Part shown: positions 1 to 9,389 of the stretch, one piece after another
How the letters are laid out: the number at the start of each line of letters is the position of its first letter
Position numbering within the stretch: position 1 is the first letter of the stretch
NCBI RefSeq assembly: GCF_041537905.1
Contig: NZ_JBGRUO010000002.1
Location: 62,001-126,000 of the forward strand
Origin: Ruegeria_C sp041537905
GTDB taxonomy: Bacteria > Pseudomonadota > Alphaproteobacteria > Rhodobacterales > Rhodobacteraceae
Direction of reading: 5' to 3'
Length of the DNA: 64,000 nucleotides
Program-made: the position numbers and the translations under genes
Notes under the pieces: generated by a model
The model's database searches: none
What the model was told of the DNA's origin: nothing
Seen by the model: only the letters and a program-made list of their open reading frames with translations

Positions 1-1409
1 CGGGTGATGGCCACATAAGCCAGACGTTTCCACAAGGGCTGACCGGCCTCCACACGCCCCATTCGGGCCGCTGTATAGATGTCGGGCCCAAAGACCTGCA
101 CCGTGTTCCATTGCGACCCTTGCGCCTTGTGGATCGTAACCGCCGCGCCATGCAAAAAGGTGGCCCCCATGCGCGCAGCGAAGGGAATGAAGGGTTCTTC
201 CTCGTCGGGTTTTTCGATCTTCACGATCGAAGCGGCGCTTACCTGTGGCTCTTCGGCCCCGATTACGTGCAGCTTTGAAAACCCCGGTTTGCGCCCCGGC
301 CCCAGATAGATGACCTGCGCGCCCTTGATCAGCCCCCGCGCTTCGAGGTCCAATCGTTTCTTGCGATGCTTGAGCGGCAATTCGATCCCGTCGCAGATCA
401 GCGGCTCACCTTCCAGCAGCGCCTCTTCCGGGGCGCCATGGACCGTGCGGAAGGCGTTGATCAGGCGGATGCGCGTGGCGTTGCGCCAGACCAGCACCGG
501 GCTGCGTGCCATCAGGTCGACCTCGACCCGCGCCCCCCAAACCACCCGATCATCGCGCCGGGCGGTGTCTTGGATCATGTCCTCGAAATCCTGAAACCCC
601 AGCGCGGGATCAGCCAGCGCATGGGCCAGATCCAGGATCGGGTTATCGGCCTCTTGCCGATGAACGCGCTGCAGGTTCAACTTGCGCGGCTCCGGCAGCC
701 CGTCAAACACCATCGAGCCCGACTGGTTCACAGGTGCAAGCTGCGCCGGATCACCAAACAGCAGCAGGGTCGGAAATATCTCCTTGAGATCCTCGAACTG
801 CCGGTCGTCCAGCATCGAGGCCTCATCGACAAAACCGATATCCAGCGGCTCATCCCGGCGCTTCCAGCCGGTGATGAAATCCGAGCCACGCAGGCCGGCC
901 GCAGCCAGAGCGCCGGGAATGGATTTGTTGCGCTCATAGAACGCGGCGGCACGGTCCAGTGCCTCGTCGCTCAGCCCCTCAATCTCGGGCCGCTCGCCAT
1001 TACCCGCCAGCCATTCGGCGACGCGCTCATACTCCGGGTCATAGACCGGGGTATAGAGGATGCGGTGGATGGTTGTTGCGGGCACGCCTCGCAGGCGCAG
1101 CACGCTTGCCGCCTTGTTGGTCGGCGCCAGAATTGCCAAAGAGCGGCGCTCACGCGCCTTGCGGCTTTCGAAATCGCCCGACACGACATGAACGCCGGCC
1201 GCCTCCAGCGCCTTGTAGAGTTCGGCCAGCAGCAGGGTCTTCCCGGACCCCGCCTTGCCCACAACGGCCATGACGCCCGAGCTTTCCGTGCCCGAAGACA
1301 GGCGTAGCGTTTCGTCATCAATATCGATGCCCGCGTGGCGCAGCATCTCTGCCACACTGTCAAAGGCGGCGGCCTGATCGTCGGAAAATGTAACTGCGGC
1401 ACTGCTCAT
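1..1409 (-). CDS. RecD/Pif1-type ATP-dependent DNA helicase (3' end cut by window edge)
   Basis: Reading from ATG at 1409, this is a superfamily 1B helicase-like ATPase whose C-terminus lies beyond the left edge. Visible motifs are Walker A GKAGSGKT at residues 51-58, Walker B DEASMLDD near 195-202, a LFGDPAQLAPV motif III near 213, a QRVHRQEADNP segment, and the UvrD_C_2-like motif TIHKAQGSQW near 425. It ends in AYVAITR at the edge. An in-frame stop lies three codons upstream of the ATG, which fixes the start. Proteins of this family unwind DNA or act as exonuclease V alpha-like ATPases in repair. The exact role is not determinable. It runs in the same direction as the quorum-sensing genes upstream but is separated from luxI by about 60 bp. 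Confidence 0.85.
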   Translation of the reverse strand, partial: MSSAAVTFSDDQAAAFDSVAEMLRHAGIDIDDETLRLSSGTESSGVMAVVGKAGSGKTLLLAELYKALEAAGVHVVSGDFESRKARERRSLAILAPTNKAASVLRLRGVPATTIHRILYTPVYDPEYERVAEWLAGNGERPEIEGLSDEALDRAAAFYERNKSIPGALAAAGLRGSDFITGWKRRDEPLDIGFVDEASMLDDRQFEDLKEIFPTLLLFGDPAQLAPVNQSGSMVFDGLPEPRKLNLQRVHRQEADNPILDLAHALADPALGFQDFEDMIQDTARRDDRVVWGARVEVDLMARSPVLVWRNATRIRLINAFRTVHGAPEEALLEGEPLICDGIELPLKHRKKRLDLEARGLIKGAQVIYLGPGRKPGFSKLHVIGAEEPQVSAASIVKIEKPDEEEPFIPFAARMGATFLHGAAVTIHKAQGSQWNTVQVFGPDIYTAARMGRVEAGQPLWKRLAYVAIT

Positions 1410-1471
1410 GCCGCGACCCTATCGCCGCGCCCAGCAGATCACCAGACGCGGCGGGCAGCTTTACTGCGTTG

Positions 1472-2110
1472 TCAGGCGGTTTGTGCGAACCGGTGCTGGC
1501 CCGCCGACCCAAACGCGCGCGTGAACCAGAGCCGGGACAGGTCCAGCGAGATGTCGGCCCGTGTTGCCACTTTGTTGCGCGCCTCTTCGGTGAACTCCCA
1601 CAACCCGACTGAGATCCGGTCGCGCCCTTCCCCCTCGGACCCGAGGATTTCAGGCGAAGATCCGATTGCTCTATAAATGCGCACCATTCGGGCATCAAAA
1701 ACACCTGCAAAATGCTTGATCCCGAAGCCGGTCATGATCTCTCCGCCCCCCAGCATCAGGGCGGCAGCCACCCGGCTGTCGGCATCACGCGACAGGCAGA
1801 ATCGCGTACATTCCCAGATCAGCGGGCTGCAGATCGGTGCGCCACCGGTCAAATGGCCAAAAATGTCGTTAACCATGACCGGGCCGGTTGTGGGCAGAAA
1901 ACGCATCGACCCCCCATGGCCCCCTTCAGCATTCTCCCAGATGACATAAAGCGGGTTGAGCGCATCGTACTGGTCCCGCTCCTCGCCGTTTACATCAACC
2001 GAAACCTCCCAACCGAGCCTTGTTTTGAATTGATCCGCTCGGTCTTGGAACATTGCGCGCGCCAGATCGCGATGTTGATGCAATTGATCAGCATAAAGAT
2101 AACGTAGCAT
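1472..2110 (-). CDS. LuxI-family acyl-homoserine-lactone synthase
   Basis: The 212-residue product matches the LuxI family in length and invariant residues. Visible are R24, F28, W34, the DQYD acidic pair at 46-49, R70 in SMRF, F84, and E100/R103 in WECTRF. These form the S-adenosylmethionine and acyl-donor site in known synthases. The enzyme would make an N-acyl-homoserine lactone signal from SAM and acyl-ACP in the cytoplasm. It lies 106 bp downstream of, and in the same orientation as, the LuxR-type receptor gene, the usual synthase/receptor pairing. The acyl chain length cannot be predicted from sequence. No clear lux box was seen in the gap. Confidence 0.93.
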   Translation of the reverse strand: MLRYLYADQLHQHRDLARAMFQDRADQFKTRLGWEVSVDVNGEERDQYDALNPLYVIWENAEGGHGGSMRFLPTTGPVMVNDIFGHLTGGAPICSPLIWECTRFCLSRDADSRVAAALMLGGGEIMTGFGIKHFAGVFDARMVRIYRAIGSSPEILGSEGEGRDRISVGLWEFTEEARNKVATRADISLDLSRLWFTRAFGSAGQHRFAQTA

Positions 2111-2216
2111 TTGACTTCCCCTTGTCGTCCGAAATCTGGAACAAAGGGAGTACGTAAGAATGGTTAATATCTGGTCACCGAGGCGGGCGGCGCAATAAGC
2201 CGCAGCACGCTGCGCA

Positions 2217-2936
2217 CTACATGACGATCAGACCCTGACTCAGCGCCTTCGCTATCGCGTGAGTTGTATTGAGCGCCCCGAGCTTGAAGCGCGCGCTCTC
2301 GATATAGACCCGCAGCGTGTGTTCGGAGATCGACAGAGAATGGGCGACCTGCGCGCGGCTATATCCCAAAGCCAGAAAGGTCAGTGCGTCCACCTCGCGT
2401 GGCGACAGGGCGCGCACTGGTTGCGGGCTGCGGTTTTCCTCGAAGTCCAGTGCTTTGCGATTGAAGTAATGCGCGATCAGGATCAGGTCGTGGCCATAAG
2501 TTTCCTTGAATTCCGACCATTCTTCGTCATCACAATTGTGGTTGGCCGTGAACAGGGCAAATTGACCACTCGGTCCACGCACCGGGATCGAATATCCTTG
2601 GTTGCCGACACCGTTGTTCAGCGCATCGGCCAAGAACCCCCTGGCCGCTTTCCCGGACCAGTCGACGGCCTTCCAGTCGACCGGGTGAAAACGCTGAAAG
2701 CAGCCGACAATTACCGGGTCTACCCGCAGATATTCCTTGTCGATATAACGCTGAATCCAGTCCGCCGGATAGGTTCCGCATCCATATTGCTCGCCCGCGC
2801 TGTCCACCCAATGATAGACAATGTGATCTATGTTCAGCGCATCGCGCAGACCGATGGATACGGCCTGCAGCCCATCAAGCCCGTCAGTGGCGTCCAACTC
2901 CTCCAAAATGGGGCTCAAATCGGCTTTCCTGTACAT
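2217..2936 (-). CDS. LuxR-family autoinducer-binding transcriptional regulator
   Basis: The 239-residue protein has the two-domain layout of quorum-sensing receptors. The N-terminal autoinducer-binding domain spans about residues 20-160 and contains W60, Y64, the DP pair at 73-74, W88 and G114. The C-terminal GerE-type helix-turn-helix starts at LSPREVDAL near residue 178. It is expected to bind the acyl-homoserine lactone made by the adjacent synthase and regulate transcription. The ATG at 2936 has only a weak ribosome-binding site and lies inside the upstream small gene, so translational coupling is likely. The target genes are unknown. Confidence 0.93.
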   Translation of the reverse strand: MYRKADLSPILEELDATDGLDGLQAVSIGLRDALNIDHIVYHWVDSAGEQYGCGTYPADWIQRYIDKEYLRVDPVIVGCFQRFHPVDWKAVDWSGKAARGFLADALNNGVGNQGYSIPVRGPSGQFALFTANHNCDDEEWSEFKETYGHDLILIAHYFNRKALDFEENRSPQPVRALSPREVDALTFLALGYSRAQVAHSLSISEHTLRVYIESARFKLGALNTTHAIAKALSQGLIVM

Positions 2937-3093
2937 CTACCCGTGTCTTAGGCTCGTCCTCGAGCTTGGCGATCTCGACGGCCGCGATCAACTGAGTATC
3001 CCCCAGATGCTCAGCAAGGGTTTCCAGCCCGTTTGCCGATGCGAACGTCTTGAGATCCGCCAGCACATCAAGGATCCAATCGTTTCTTGCCAT
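2884..3093 (-). CDS. Small conserved protein overlapping luxR
   Basis: This 69-residue protein starts MARNDWILDVLADL at 3093 behind a strong GGGGAGAG ribosome-binding site. Its 3' end overlaps the luxR start by 53 bp. The first ~45 residues (an amphipathic helix with WILDVLADLKTFA) resemble small Rhodobacterales hypothetical proteins found at the head of luxR operons. That resemblance is from memory of the family. The C-terminal ~20 residues read like overlap-derived sequence. The function is unknown. Its position suggests it leads the luxR-luxI transcript and couples translation into luxR. Confidence 0.65.
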   Translation of the reverse strand: MARNDWILDVLADLKTFASANGLETLAEHLGDTQLIAAVEIAKLEDEPKTRVDVQESRFEPHFGGVGRH

Positions 3094-3132
3094 TACACTC
3101 TCCCCTCAACCGTTAACGAAGTGTTAATTTCA

Positions 3133-3138
3133 ACTATA
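3133..3138 (-). promoter_or_regulatory. Candidate -10 element for the luxR operon
   Basis: On the minus strand TATAGT sits about 40 bp before the small gene that heads the luxR-luxI transcript. The -35 region is poorly conserved, so this is tentative and rests on one hexamer in an AT-rich patch. Confidence 0.3.
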
Positions 3139-3241
3139 GCATGTGCGGATTTTGTTAGGAAATTCGCTGCTTTCCACTCCCCAGAAATAGCGAGGGAAAA
3201 CTTTCTAAGTTATTGAAGTACATTCCCGCACCCGTTCCACG

Positions 3242-3275
3242 AAAAAAGCCAGCGAATCATCCCTGTGATTCGCTG
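3242..3275 (-). terminator. Rho-independent terminator of ccrA
   Basis: On the minus strand, a perfect 10-bp stem (CAGCGAATCA at 3250-3259 paired with 3266-3275) with a 6-nt loop is followed after two bases by six T residues (3242-3247). It lies 33 bp beyond the ccrA stop codon. Confidence 0.85.
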
Positions 3276-3307
3276 ACCTTTGTAGCGGCGATTGCCCTCG
3301 TGTCCGG

Positions 3308-4594
<1,287 letters not shown>

Positions 4595-4701
4595 GCTGGC
4601 CTCCTTTGTTCGCCTTTGCCGCAATGCAGAATCGCGGTGTTCAGCAAGGGATATGCAGGGACACGCAACATTGCAACCTATTTTGATCGCAATTTGTAAT
4701 T

Positions 4702-6111
4702 TTATGACCCCGCAGATGCAGCATTCTCTTCTGCACTTGCAGAATCGGGCGACCTCACCTCCAGACGATCCGCCACCGAACGGGCGTAATAGGCCAGAAG
4801 ATCAACGCGATCACCTGACACGCGATAGCGCCCGCCATCGCGTTTCAACATCCGACGATCCACCAATTGCTGCAGCGCGTCCTTGGCCTCGGTCTCGATA
4901 TCTTCGTCCGGCAGAATAGCCCGCCCGCCTGCGAGGGCCGGAACGATGCGCTGGAATTCGGCCACCACATCCTCAAGGGTCATCTCGCCATTTTTTTGCA
5001 ATAGCCATGCGGCGAGAGGAACCGGCAGCACTGGCACCAGCGCCCCGATCCGGCGCGACAGGTCTCGGGCGAGCGGAATTGTCAGGTCACGATCCAACTT
5101 GGCCTTGAAGCTGCCCAGCGAGACCGGCTCTCCAAAACTCACCGCCGCAAATCCAAAGCGGCGGAACCGGCCCAGAATGCGCTGCCAGATCTGTTTCAGA
5201 ACCCAGGCAAAGACCACTCCGATCCGCGCCCGAAAGCGCCGCTCCTTGCGGCTGGCGGCAGCGGTCAGGATGGTATCTTCCAGCACTCGGTCATAGTTGA
5301 TCGCAACCGGCACAAAGACCACGTCCCGGCCGCTCTCTTCTGCGGCGTCGATCATGTATTTCAGAAGACCCAGCTTGGGCGGGCCCATTCCGCCGGTCAG
5401 GCTCAACCCGCCTTCGGGAAAGATCGCCTGGGTCACGCCCGCCTCGGTCGCATGACGCACATAACAGGACAATACATTGCGATAGAGGTCACTGCGCGAC
5501 TTGCGCCGGATGAAATAGGCCCCCATGGCGCGGATCAGACGGCTCAGCGGCCAGACCCGCGCCCACTCGCCCACCGCATAAGACAGCGCGGACTGATCCG
5601 CAGCCAGATAAGTCACCAGCACATAATCCATATTGCTGCGGTGGTTCATCACGAAGACAACTGTGGTGTCTTCTGGGATGGCGCGCAGCGCATCGGCATC
5701 TGCATAGGACAGACGGACCCGGAACAGCGCGTTGCTGATCAACCGCGCTGCACGAATCGCGAAGGAGAAATAGGCGAAGGCCGAAAAAGACGGAACAATT
5801 TCGCGGGCATACTTCCGCGCGGTTTCCGATGCAACGGCCTCGGGGATGCCATGCTCATGCGCGTGGGCCTGCACCGCGCGCCCGACTTCTGGATCATATA
5901 TGATGCGTTGCATCATGTCGTGCCGCCGCATCAGCTTGAAAGGCTGTATCGGGCGCGTAAGCTGCTGGTTCAGCCGCGCCACGGCCCGTTCGAGTCGACG
6001 ACGAAAGAACCACCTGACCGATGGCAACATGACCTTGTCCAGAGCGGCCACAATGGCGAAGCCCAGAATCAGCAGCAACAGCCAGAGCGGCATCTCTATC
6101 GTCTCAGTCAT
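4702..6111 (-). CDS. PlsB-like glycerol-3-phosphate/lysophospholipid acyltransferase
   Basis: The 469-residue protein starts with a membrane segment (about residues 8-26) and carries acyltransferase motifs. These are the HXXXXD block as NHRSNMDY near residue 156 and the phosphate-binding block FPEGGLSLTG near 230. It would transfer an acyl chain to glycerol phosphate or a related acceptor at the inner membrane. The gene lies between ccrA and ecm, runs in the same direction as ccrA with about 107 bp between them, and is divergent from ecm. No pathway link to ethylmalonyl-CoA chemistry is evident. The specific substrate is not predictable. Confidence 0.85.
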   Translation of the reverse strand: MTETIEMPLWLLLLILGFAIVAALDKVMLPSVRWFFRRRLERAVARLNQQLTRPIQPFKLMRRHDMMQRIIYDPEVGRAVQAHAHEHGIPEAVASETARKYAREIVPSFSAFAYFSFAIRAARLISNALFRVRLSYADADALRAIPEDTTVVFVMNHRSNMDYVLVTYLAADQSALSYAVGEWARVWPLSRLIRAMGAYFIRRKSRSDLYRNVLSCYVRHATEAGVTQAIFPEGGLSLTGGMGPPKLGLLKYMIDAAEESGRDVVFVPVAINYDRVLEDTILTAAASRKERRFRARIGVVFAWVLKQIWQRILGRFRRFGFAAVSFGEPVSLGSFKAKLDRDLTIPLARDLSRRIGALVPVLPVPLAAWLLQKNGEMTLEDVVAEFQRIVPALAGGRAILPDEDIETEAKDALQQLVDRRMLKRDGGRYRVSGDRVDLLAYYARSVADRLEVRSPDSASAEENAASAGS

Positions 6112-6163
6112 GTCGCCAAACTGCCACCAAACGATATCCGCTACAATCTAACGATTTTGCCAG

Positions 6164-6176
6164 GTTGCGCCGCAAC
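6164..6176. promoter_or_regulatory. Palindrome in the ecm promoter region
   Basis: GTTGCG and CGCAAC arms around one central base lie in the 149-bp gap between the divergent acyltransferase and ecm genes, 85 bp before the ecm start. Similar TTGC/GCAA half-sites cluster upstream of ccrA. Regulatory role is inferred only. Confidence 0.3.
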
Positions 6177-6260
6177 GCAGCGAATTGACATTGACTGAAA
6201 ATTGCGGTCTACCCCAATCCTGTGAAACATTATTGCCCTATCTGATCGCGAGGTCCCAAA

Positions 6261-8225
6261 ATGACGCAGCCGCAGAAAGACCGCCCCTGGCTCATTCGCA
6301 CCTATGCCGGTCATTCCACCGCCAAAGCCTCGAATGCGCTCTATCGCAGCAATCTGTCCAAAGGGCAGACGGGCCTTTCGGTCGCCTTCGACCTGCCGAC
6401 CCAGACCGGCTATGACAGCGACCATGTGCTGGCGCGCGGCGAGGTGGGCAAGGTTGGCGTCCCGGTTTGCCATCTGGGCGATATGCGCACGCTGTTCGAC
6501 CAGATCCCGCTGGAACAGATGAACACCTCGATGACGATCAACGCGACGGCGCCCTGGCTGCTGGCTCTTTATGTTGCCGTGGCCGAGGAACAGGGCGCAG
6601 ATGTCTCAAAGCTGCAGGGCACGGTCCAAAACGATCTGATCAAGGAATATCTGAGCCGCGGCACCTATATCTGTCCGCCAAAACCGTCTCTGAAGATGAT
6701 CGCCGACGTGGCCGAGTACTGTTACGAGAACGTGCCGAAATGGAACCCGATGAATGTGTGTTCCTATCATTTGCAAGAGGCCGGCGCGACGCCCGAGCAG
6801 GAACTGGCCTTTGCGTTGGCCACAGCGCAGGCGGTGCTGGACGAGTTGAAGCCGCGCGTTCCCGCCGAAGACTTTCCGGCTATGGTGGGTCGGATTTCCT
6901 TCTTTGTAAATGCCGGCATCCGCTTTGTCACCGAAATGTGCAAGATGCGGGCCTTTGTCGAACTGTGGGATGAAATTTGCGAAACGCGGTATGGGGTCGC
7001 CGACCCTAAATTCCGCCGCTTCCGTTATGGCGTGCAGGTGAATTCGCTGGGGCTGACCGAGCAGCAGCCGGAAAACAACGTTTACCGCATCCTGATCGAA
7101 ATGCTGGCGGTGACGCTTTCGAAAAAGGCGCGCGCCCGTGCGGTGCAACTGCCTGCCTGGAACGAGGCTCTGGGCCTGCCGCGCCCCTGGGACCAGCAAT
7201 GGTCGATGCGCATGCAGCAGATTCTGGCCTATGAGACCGATCTGTTGGAATATGGCGATCTTTTCGATGGCAACCCGGCGGTCGATGCCAAGGTTGCAGC
7301 GCTGAAGGACGGCGCGCGCGCCGAGTTGGACAATCTGGACGGCATGGGTGGCGCGGTTGCCTCGATCGAATACATGAAGTCCCGCCTGGTTGATGCCAAT
7401 GCCGAGCGTCTGAACCGGATCGAGCGCTACGAGACAATCGTCGTCGGCGTGAACAAATGGACCGAGGGCGAGCCCTCGCCTCTGGAAACCGAGGATGGCG
7501 GCATCATGACCGTTGATCCGGCTGTGGAACAGGAACAGATCGCTCGCCTTGACGAGTGGCGCGGTGGCCGCGACAGCAATGCGGTGAAAGAAGCCCTGGC
7601 CGCATTGCGCGAGACCGCGCGGTCCGGCGGCAATATCATGGGACCCTCTATCCGGGCCGCCAAGGCAGGGGTCACCACCGGGGAATGGGCCGAAGAGATG
7701 CGTCAGGCTTTTGGCACCTATCGCGGCCCTACCGGCGTCTCGCGCTCGGTCTCGAACAAGACGGAAGGGCTCGAAGACCTCCGCAGCCAGGTGGATGCGG
7801 TCAGCGACAAGCTGGGGCGGCGGCTCAAGTTTCTGGTCGGCAAGCCGGGCCTTGACGGCCATTCCAACGGCGCCGAGCAGATCGCCTTCCGCGCCCGCGA
7901 CTGCGGCATGGATATCTCCTATGACGGCATTCGCATGACACCCGAGGAAATCGTTGCCGCCGCGATCGAGGACGATGCCCATGTGGTCGGCCTGTCGATA
8001 CTGTCCGGCAGCCACCTGCCGCTGGTCGAAGAGGTTATGCAGCGGATGCGGGACGAAGGGCTGGGGCACATTCCGGTCGTGGTGGGTGGCATTATTCCCG
8101 ACGAGGATGCTGAAAAACTCAAAGCTGTCGGTGTTGCCAAAATCTATACGCCGAAAGACTTCGAATTGAATTCGATTATGGCTGATATAGTCAGCTTAGC
8201 CGATCCAAATCAAATAGCGGCCTAG
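6261..8225 (+). CDS. ecm: Ethylmalonyl-CoA mutase (B12-dependent)
   Basis: The 654-residue protein combines a methylmalonyl-CoA-mutase-type TIM barrel (about 1-500) with a C-terminal cobalamin-binding domain. The latter has the DGHSNG motif (DxHxxG, lower-ligand His) near residue 536, then GLSILSG and VVVGGIIP. It rearranges (2R)-ethylmalonyl-CoA to methylsuccinyl-CoA, the step after Ccr. The length and N-terminus (RPWLIRTYAGHSTAKASN) fit the Ecm clade rather than methylmalonyl-CoA mutase, which is about 710 residues. The neighbouring ccrA supports this. A strong terminator hairpin follows at 8278. Confidence 0.94.
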   Translation: MTQPQKDRPWLIRTYAGHSTAKASNALYRSNLSKGQTGLSVAFDLPTQTGYDSDHVLARGEVGKVGVPVCHLGDMRTLFDQIPLEQMNTSMTINATAPWLLALYVAVAEEQGADVSKLQGTVQNDLIKEYLSRGTYICPPKPSLKMIADVAEYCYENVPKWNPMNVCSYHLQEAGATPEQELAFALATAQAVLDELKPRVPAEDFPAMVGRISFFVNAGIRFVTEMCKMRAFVELWDEICETRYGVADPKFRRFRYGVQVNSLGLTEQQPENNVYRILIEMLAVTLSKKARARAVQLPAWNEALGLPRPWDQQWSMRMQQILAYETDLLEYGDLFDGNPAVDAKVAALKDGARAELDNLDGMGGAVASIEYMKSRLVDANAERLNRIERYETIVVGVNKWTEGEPSPLETEDGGIMTVDPAVEQEQIARLDEWRGGRDSNAVKEALAALRETARSGGNIMGPSIRAAKAGVTTGEWAEEMRQAFGTYRGPTGVSRSVSNKTEGLEDLRSQVDAVSDKLGRRLKFLVGKPGLDGHSNGAEQIAFRARDCGMDISYDGIRMTPEEIVAAAIEDDAHVVGLSILSGSHLPLVEEVMQRMRDEGLGHIPVVVGGIIPDEDAEKLKAVGVAKIYTPKDFELNSIMADIVSLADPNQIAA

Positions 8226-8277
8226 ACTTTTTAGAATTTCCTTGAAAATGGCGCTGAACAACGTCATTGAAACCACT

Positions 8278-8309
8278 AGTGTGGCGCTGTAGCGCCACGC
8301 TATTTTTTT
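8278..8309 (+). terminator. Terminator hairpin after ecm, in the H-NS-like gene leader
   Basis: The arms 8278-8288 and 8291-8301 pair over 11 bp with one G-U pair and a very tight loop. They are followed by seven T residues at 8303-8309. The hairpin lies 52 bp after ecm and 20 bp before the next start codon, so it probably ends the ecm transcript. Confidence 0.75.
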
Positions 8310-8329
8310 GAGTTTCAAAGGAGACAGAA

Positions 8330-8647
8330 ATGGGGATGGATCTGAAAGCGATGTCACGCAAGGAATTGCTGAAATTGCAGTCCGACGTCGAAAAGGCGAT
8401 CAAAACCGCCGAGCAAAAGGAAAGAAAAGACGCGTTGATCGCGGCCGAGAAAGCAGCGGCTGAATTCGGCTTCTCCTTGTCCGAACTTCAAAGTGATACC
8501 AGGAAATCAACCAAAGGTACCAAGGCCGTCGCCAAGTATCGCAACCCGGCCAACCCGGAACAGACCTGGACCGGGCGCGGTCGCAAGCCGCAATGGATTC
8601 ACGACGCCCTGACCTCAGGGGCCGATATATCCGATCTGGAAATCTGA
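8330..8647 (+). CDS. H-NS/HvrA-family nucleoid-associated regulator
   Basis: The 105-residue protein has an N-terminal coiled-coil-like helix (about 5-45, rich in Lys/Glu/Ala) for oligomerisation. The C-terminal H-NS-type DNA-binding motif is YRNPANPEQTWTGRGRKPQWI-like at about 70-90. Such proteins bind AT-rich DNA and silence or modulate transcription. HvrA in Rhodobacter is the best-known relative. The start at 8330 has AAGGAG six bases upstream. It is probably monocistronic, since it lies between the ecm terminator and deoD. Confidence 0.9.
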   Translation: MGMDLKAMSRKELLKLQSDVEKAIKTAEQKERKDALIAAEKAAAEFGFSLSELQSDTRKSTKGTKAVAKYRNPANPEQTWTGRGRKPQWIHDALTSGADISDLEI

Positions 8648-8664
8648 ATTAACAAAGTCTCACG

Positions 8665-9369
8665 ATGACAATTCACATCGGTGCAAAACCGGGCGAAATT
8701 GCCGAGACGGTTCTATTACCGGGCGATCCGCTGCGCGCGAAATGGGCGGCGGAAACATTCCTGGATAATGTACGGCAAGTAAATGACGTACGTGGAATGC
8801 TGGGTTTTACCGGCGAATGGAACGGCCACTCCGTTACCATTCAGGGCAGCGGCATGGGAATGCCGTCGCTTTCCATTTACGTGAACGAGCTGATCAGCAC
8901 CTATGAGGCCAAGACCCTGATCCGGATCGGCTCCTGCGGCGCGATGCAGCAGGATGTGGGGTTGCGTGATGTGATCCTTGCGATGACGGCGTCAACACTC
9001 AGCACGCCGTCGCGGGGCATTTTCCGGGAGTTGAACTTTGCCCCCTGCGCGGATTGGAGCCTTCTCAAGGCAGCCACTGAAGCAGCGGAAGCAAAAGGCA
9101 CCCCCACCCATGTCGGCGGCATCTATTCTTCGGACGTGTTCTATGACGAGCGCCCCGACCTGAATGATCAGATGGTGCGCCATGGCATTCTGGGCGTCGA
9201 GATGGAAGCGGCAGAGCTCTACAATCTGGCGGCCCGGCACAAATGTCGCGCGCTGGCGGTTCTGACCGTGTCCGATCACCTGCTGACGGGTGAGGCCTTG
9301 CCCAGCGATCAGCGGCAGAGCAGTTTCGGCGACATGGTTGAGATCGCGCTAGAGGCCGCCTTCGCCTGA
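8665..9369 (+). CDS. deoD: Purine nucleoside phosphorylase, DeoD type
   Basis: The 234-residue protein is a hexameric-type PNP that cleaves purine nucleosides with phosphate to base and (deoxy)ribose-1-phosphate. Recognisable residues are the phosphate site GDPLRAK near 20, RIGSCG near 87, the nucleoside-binding VEMEAAELY near 176, and the catalytic Asp in SDHL with Arg in SDQRQSSF near 214. Length matches E. coli DeoD (239). It begins 17 bp after the H-NS-like gene. No other nucleoside-catabolism gene is adjacent. Confidence 0.95.
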   Translation: MTIHIGAKPGEIAETVLLPGDPLRAKWAAETFLDNVRQVNDVRGMLGFTGEWNGHSVTIQGSGMGMPSLSIYVNELISTYEAKTLIRIGSCGAMQQDVGLRDVILAMTASTLSTPSRGIFRELNFAPCADWSLLKAATEAAEAKGTPTHVGGIYSSDVFYDERPDLNDQMVRHGILGVEMEAAELYNLAARHKCRALAVLTVSDHLLTGEALPSDQRQSSFGDMVEIALEAAFA

Positions 9370-9389
9370 TGAACAACCGTCAGGGCGGT

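Noticed and set aside
366..1307. 313-residue plus-strand frame opposite the helicase
   Set aside because: The minus strand has clear Walker and helicase motifs in the competing frame.
2111..2216. Possible lux box in the luxR-luxI gap
   Set aside because: No convincing 18-20 bp dyad was seen by eye.
4595..4624. TTG start for ccrA ten codons upstream
   Set aside because: The ATG at 4594 has a strong AAAGGAGG site and matches the family N-terminus.
6606..8069. 487-residue minus-strand frame opposite ecm
   Set aside because: Ecm on the plus strand is clearly identified by the B12-binding motif and full length.
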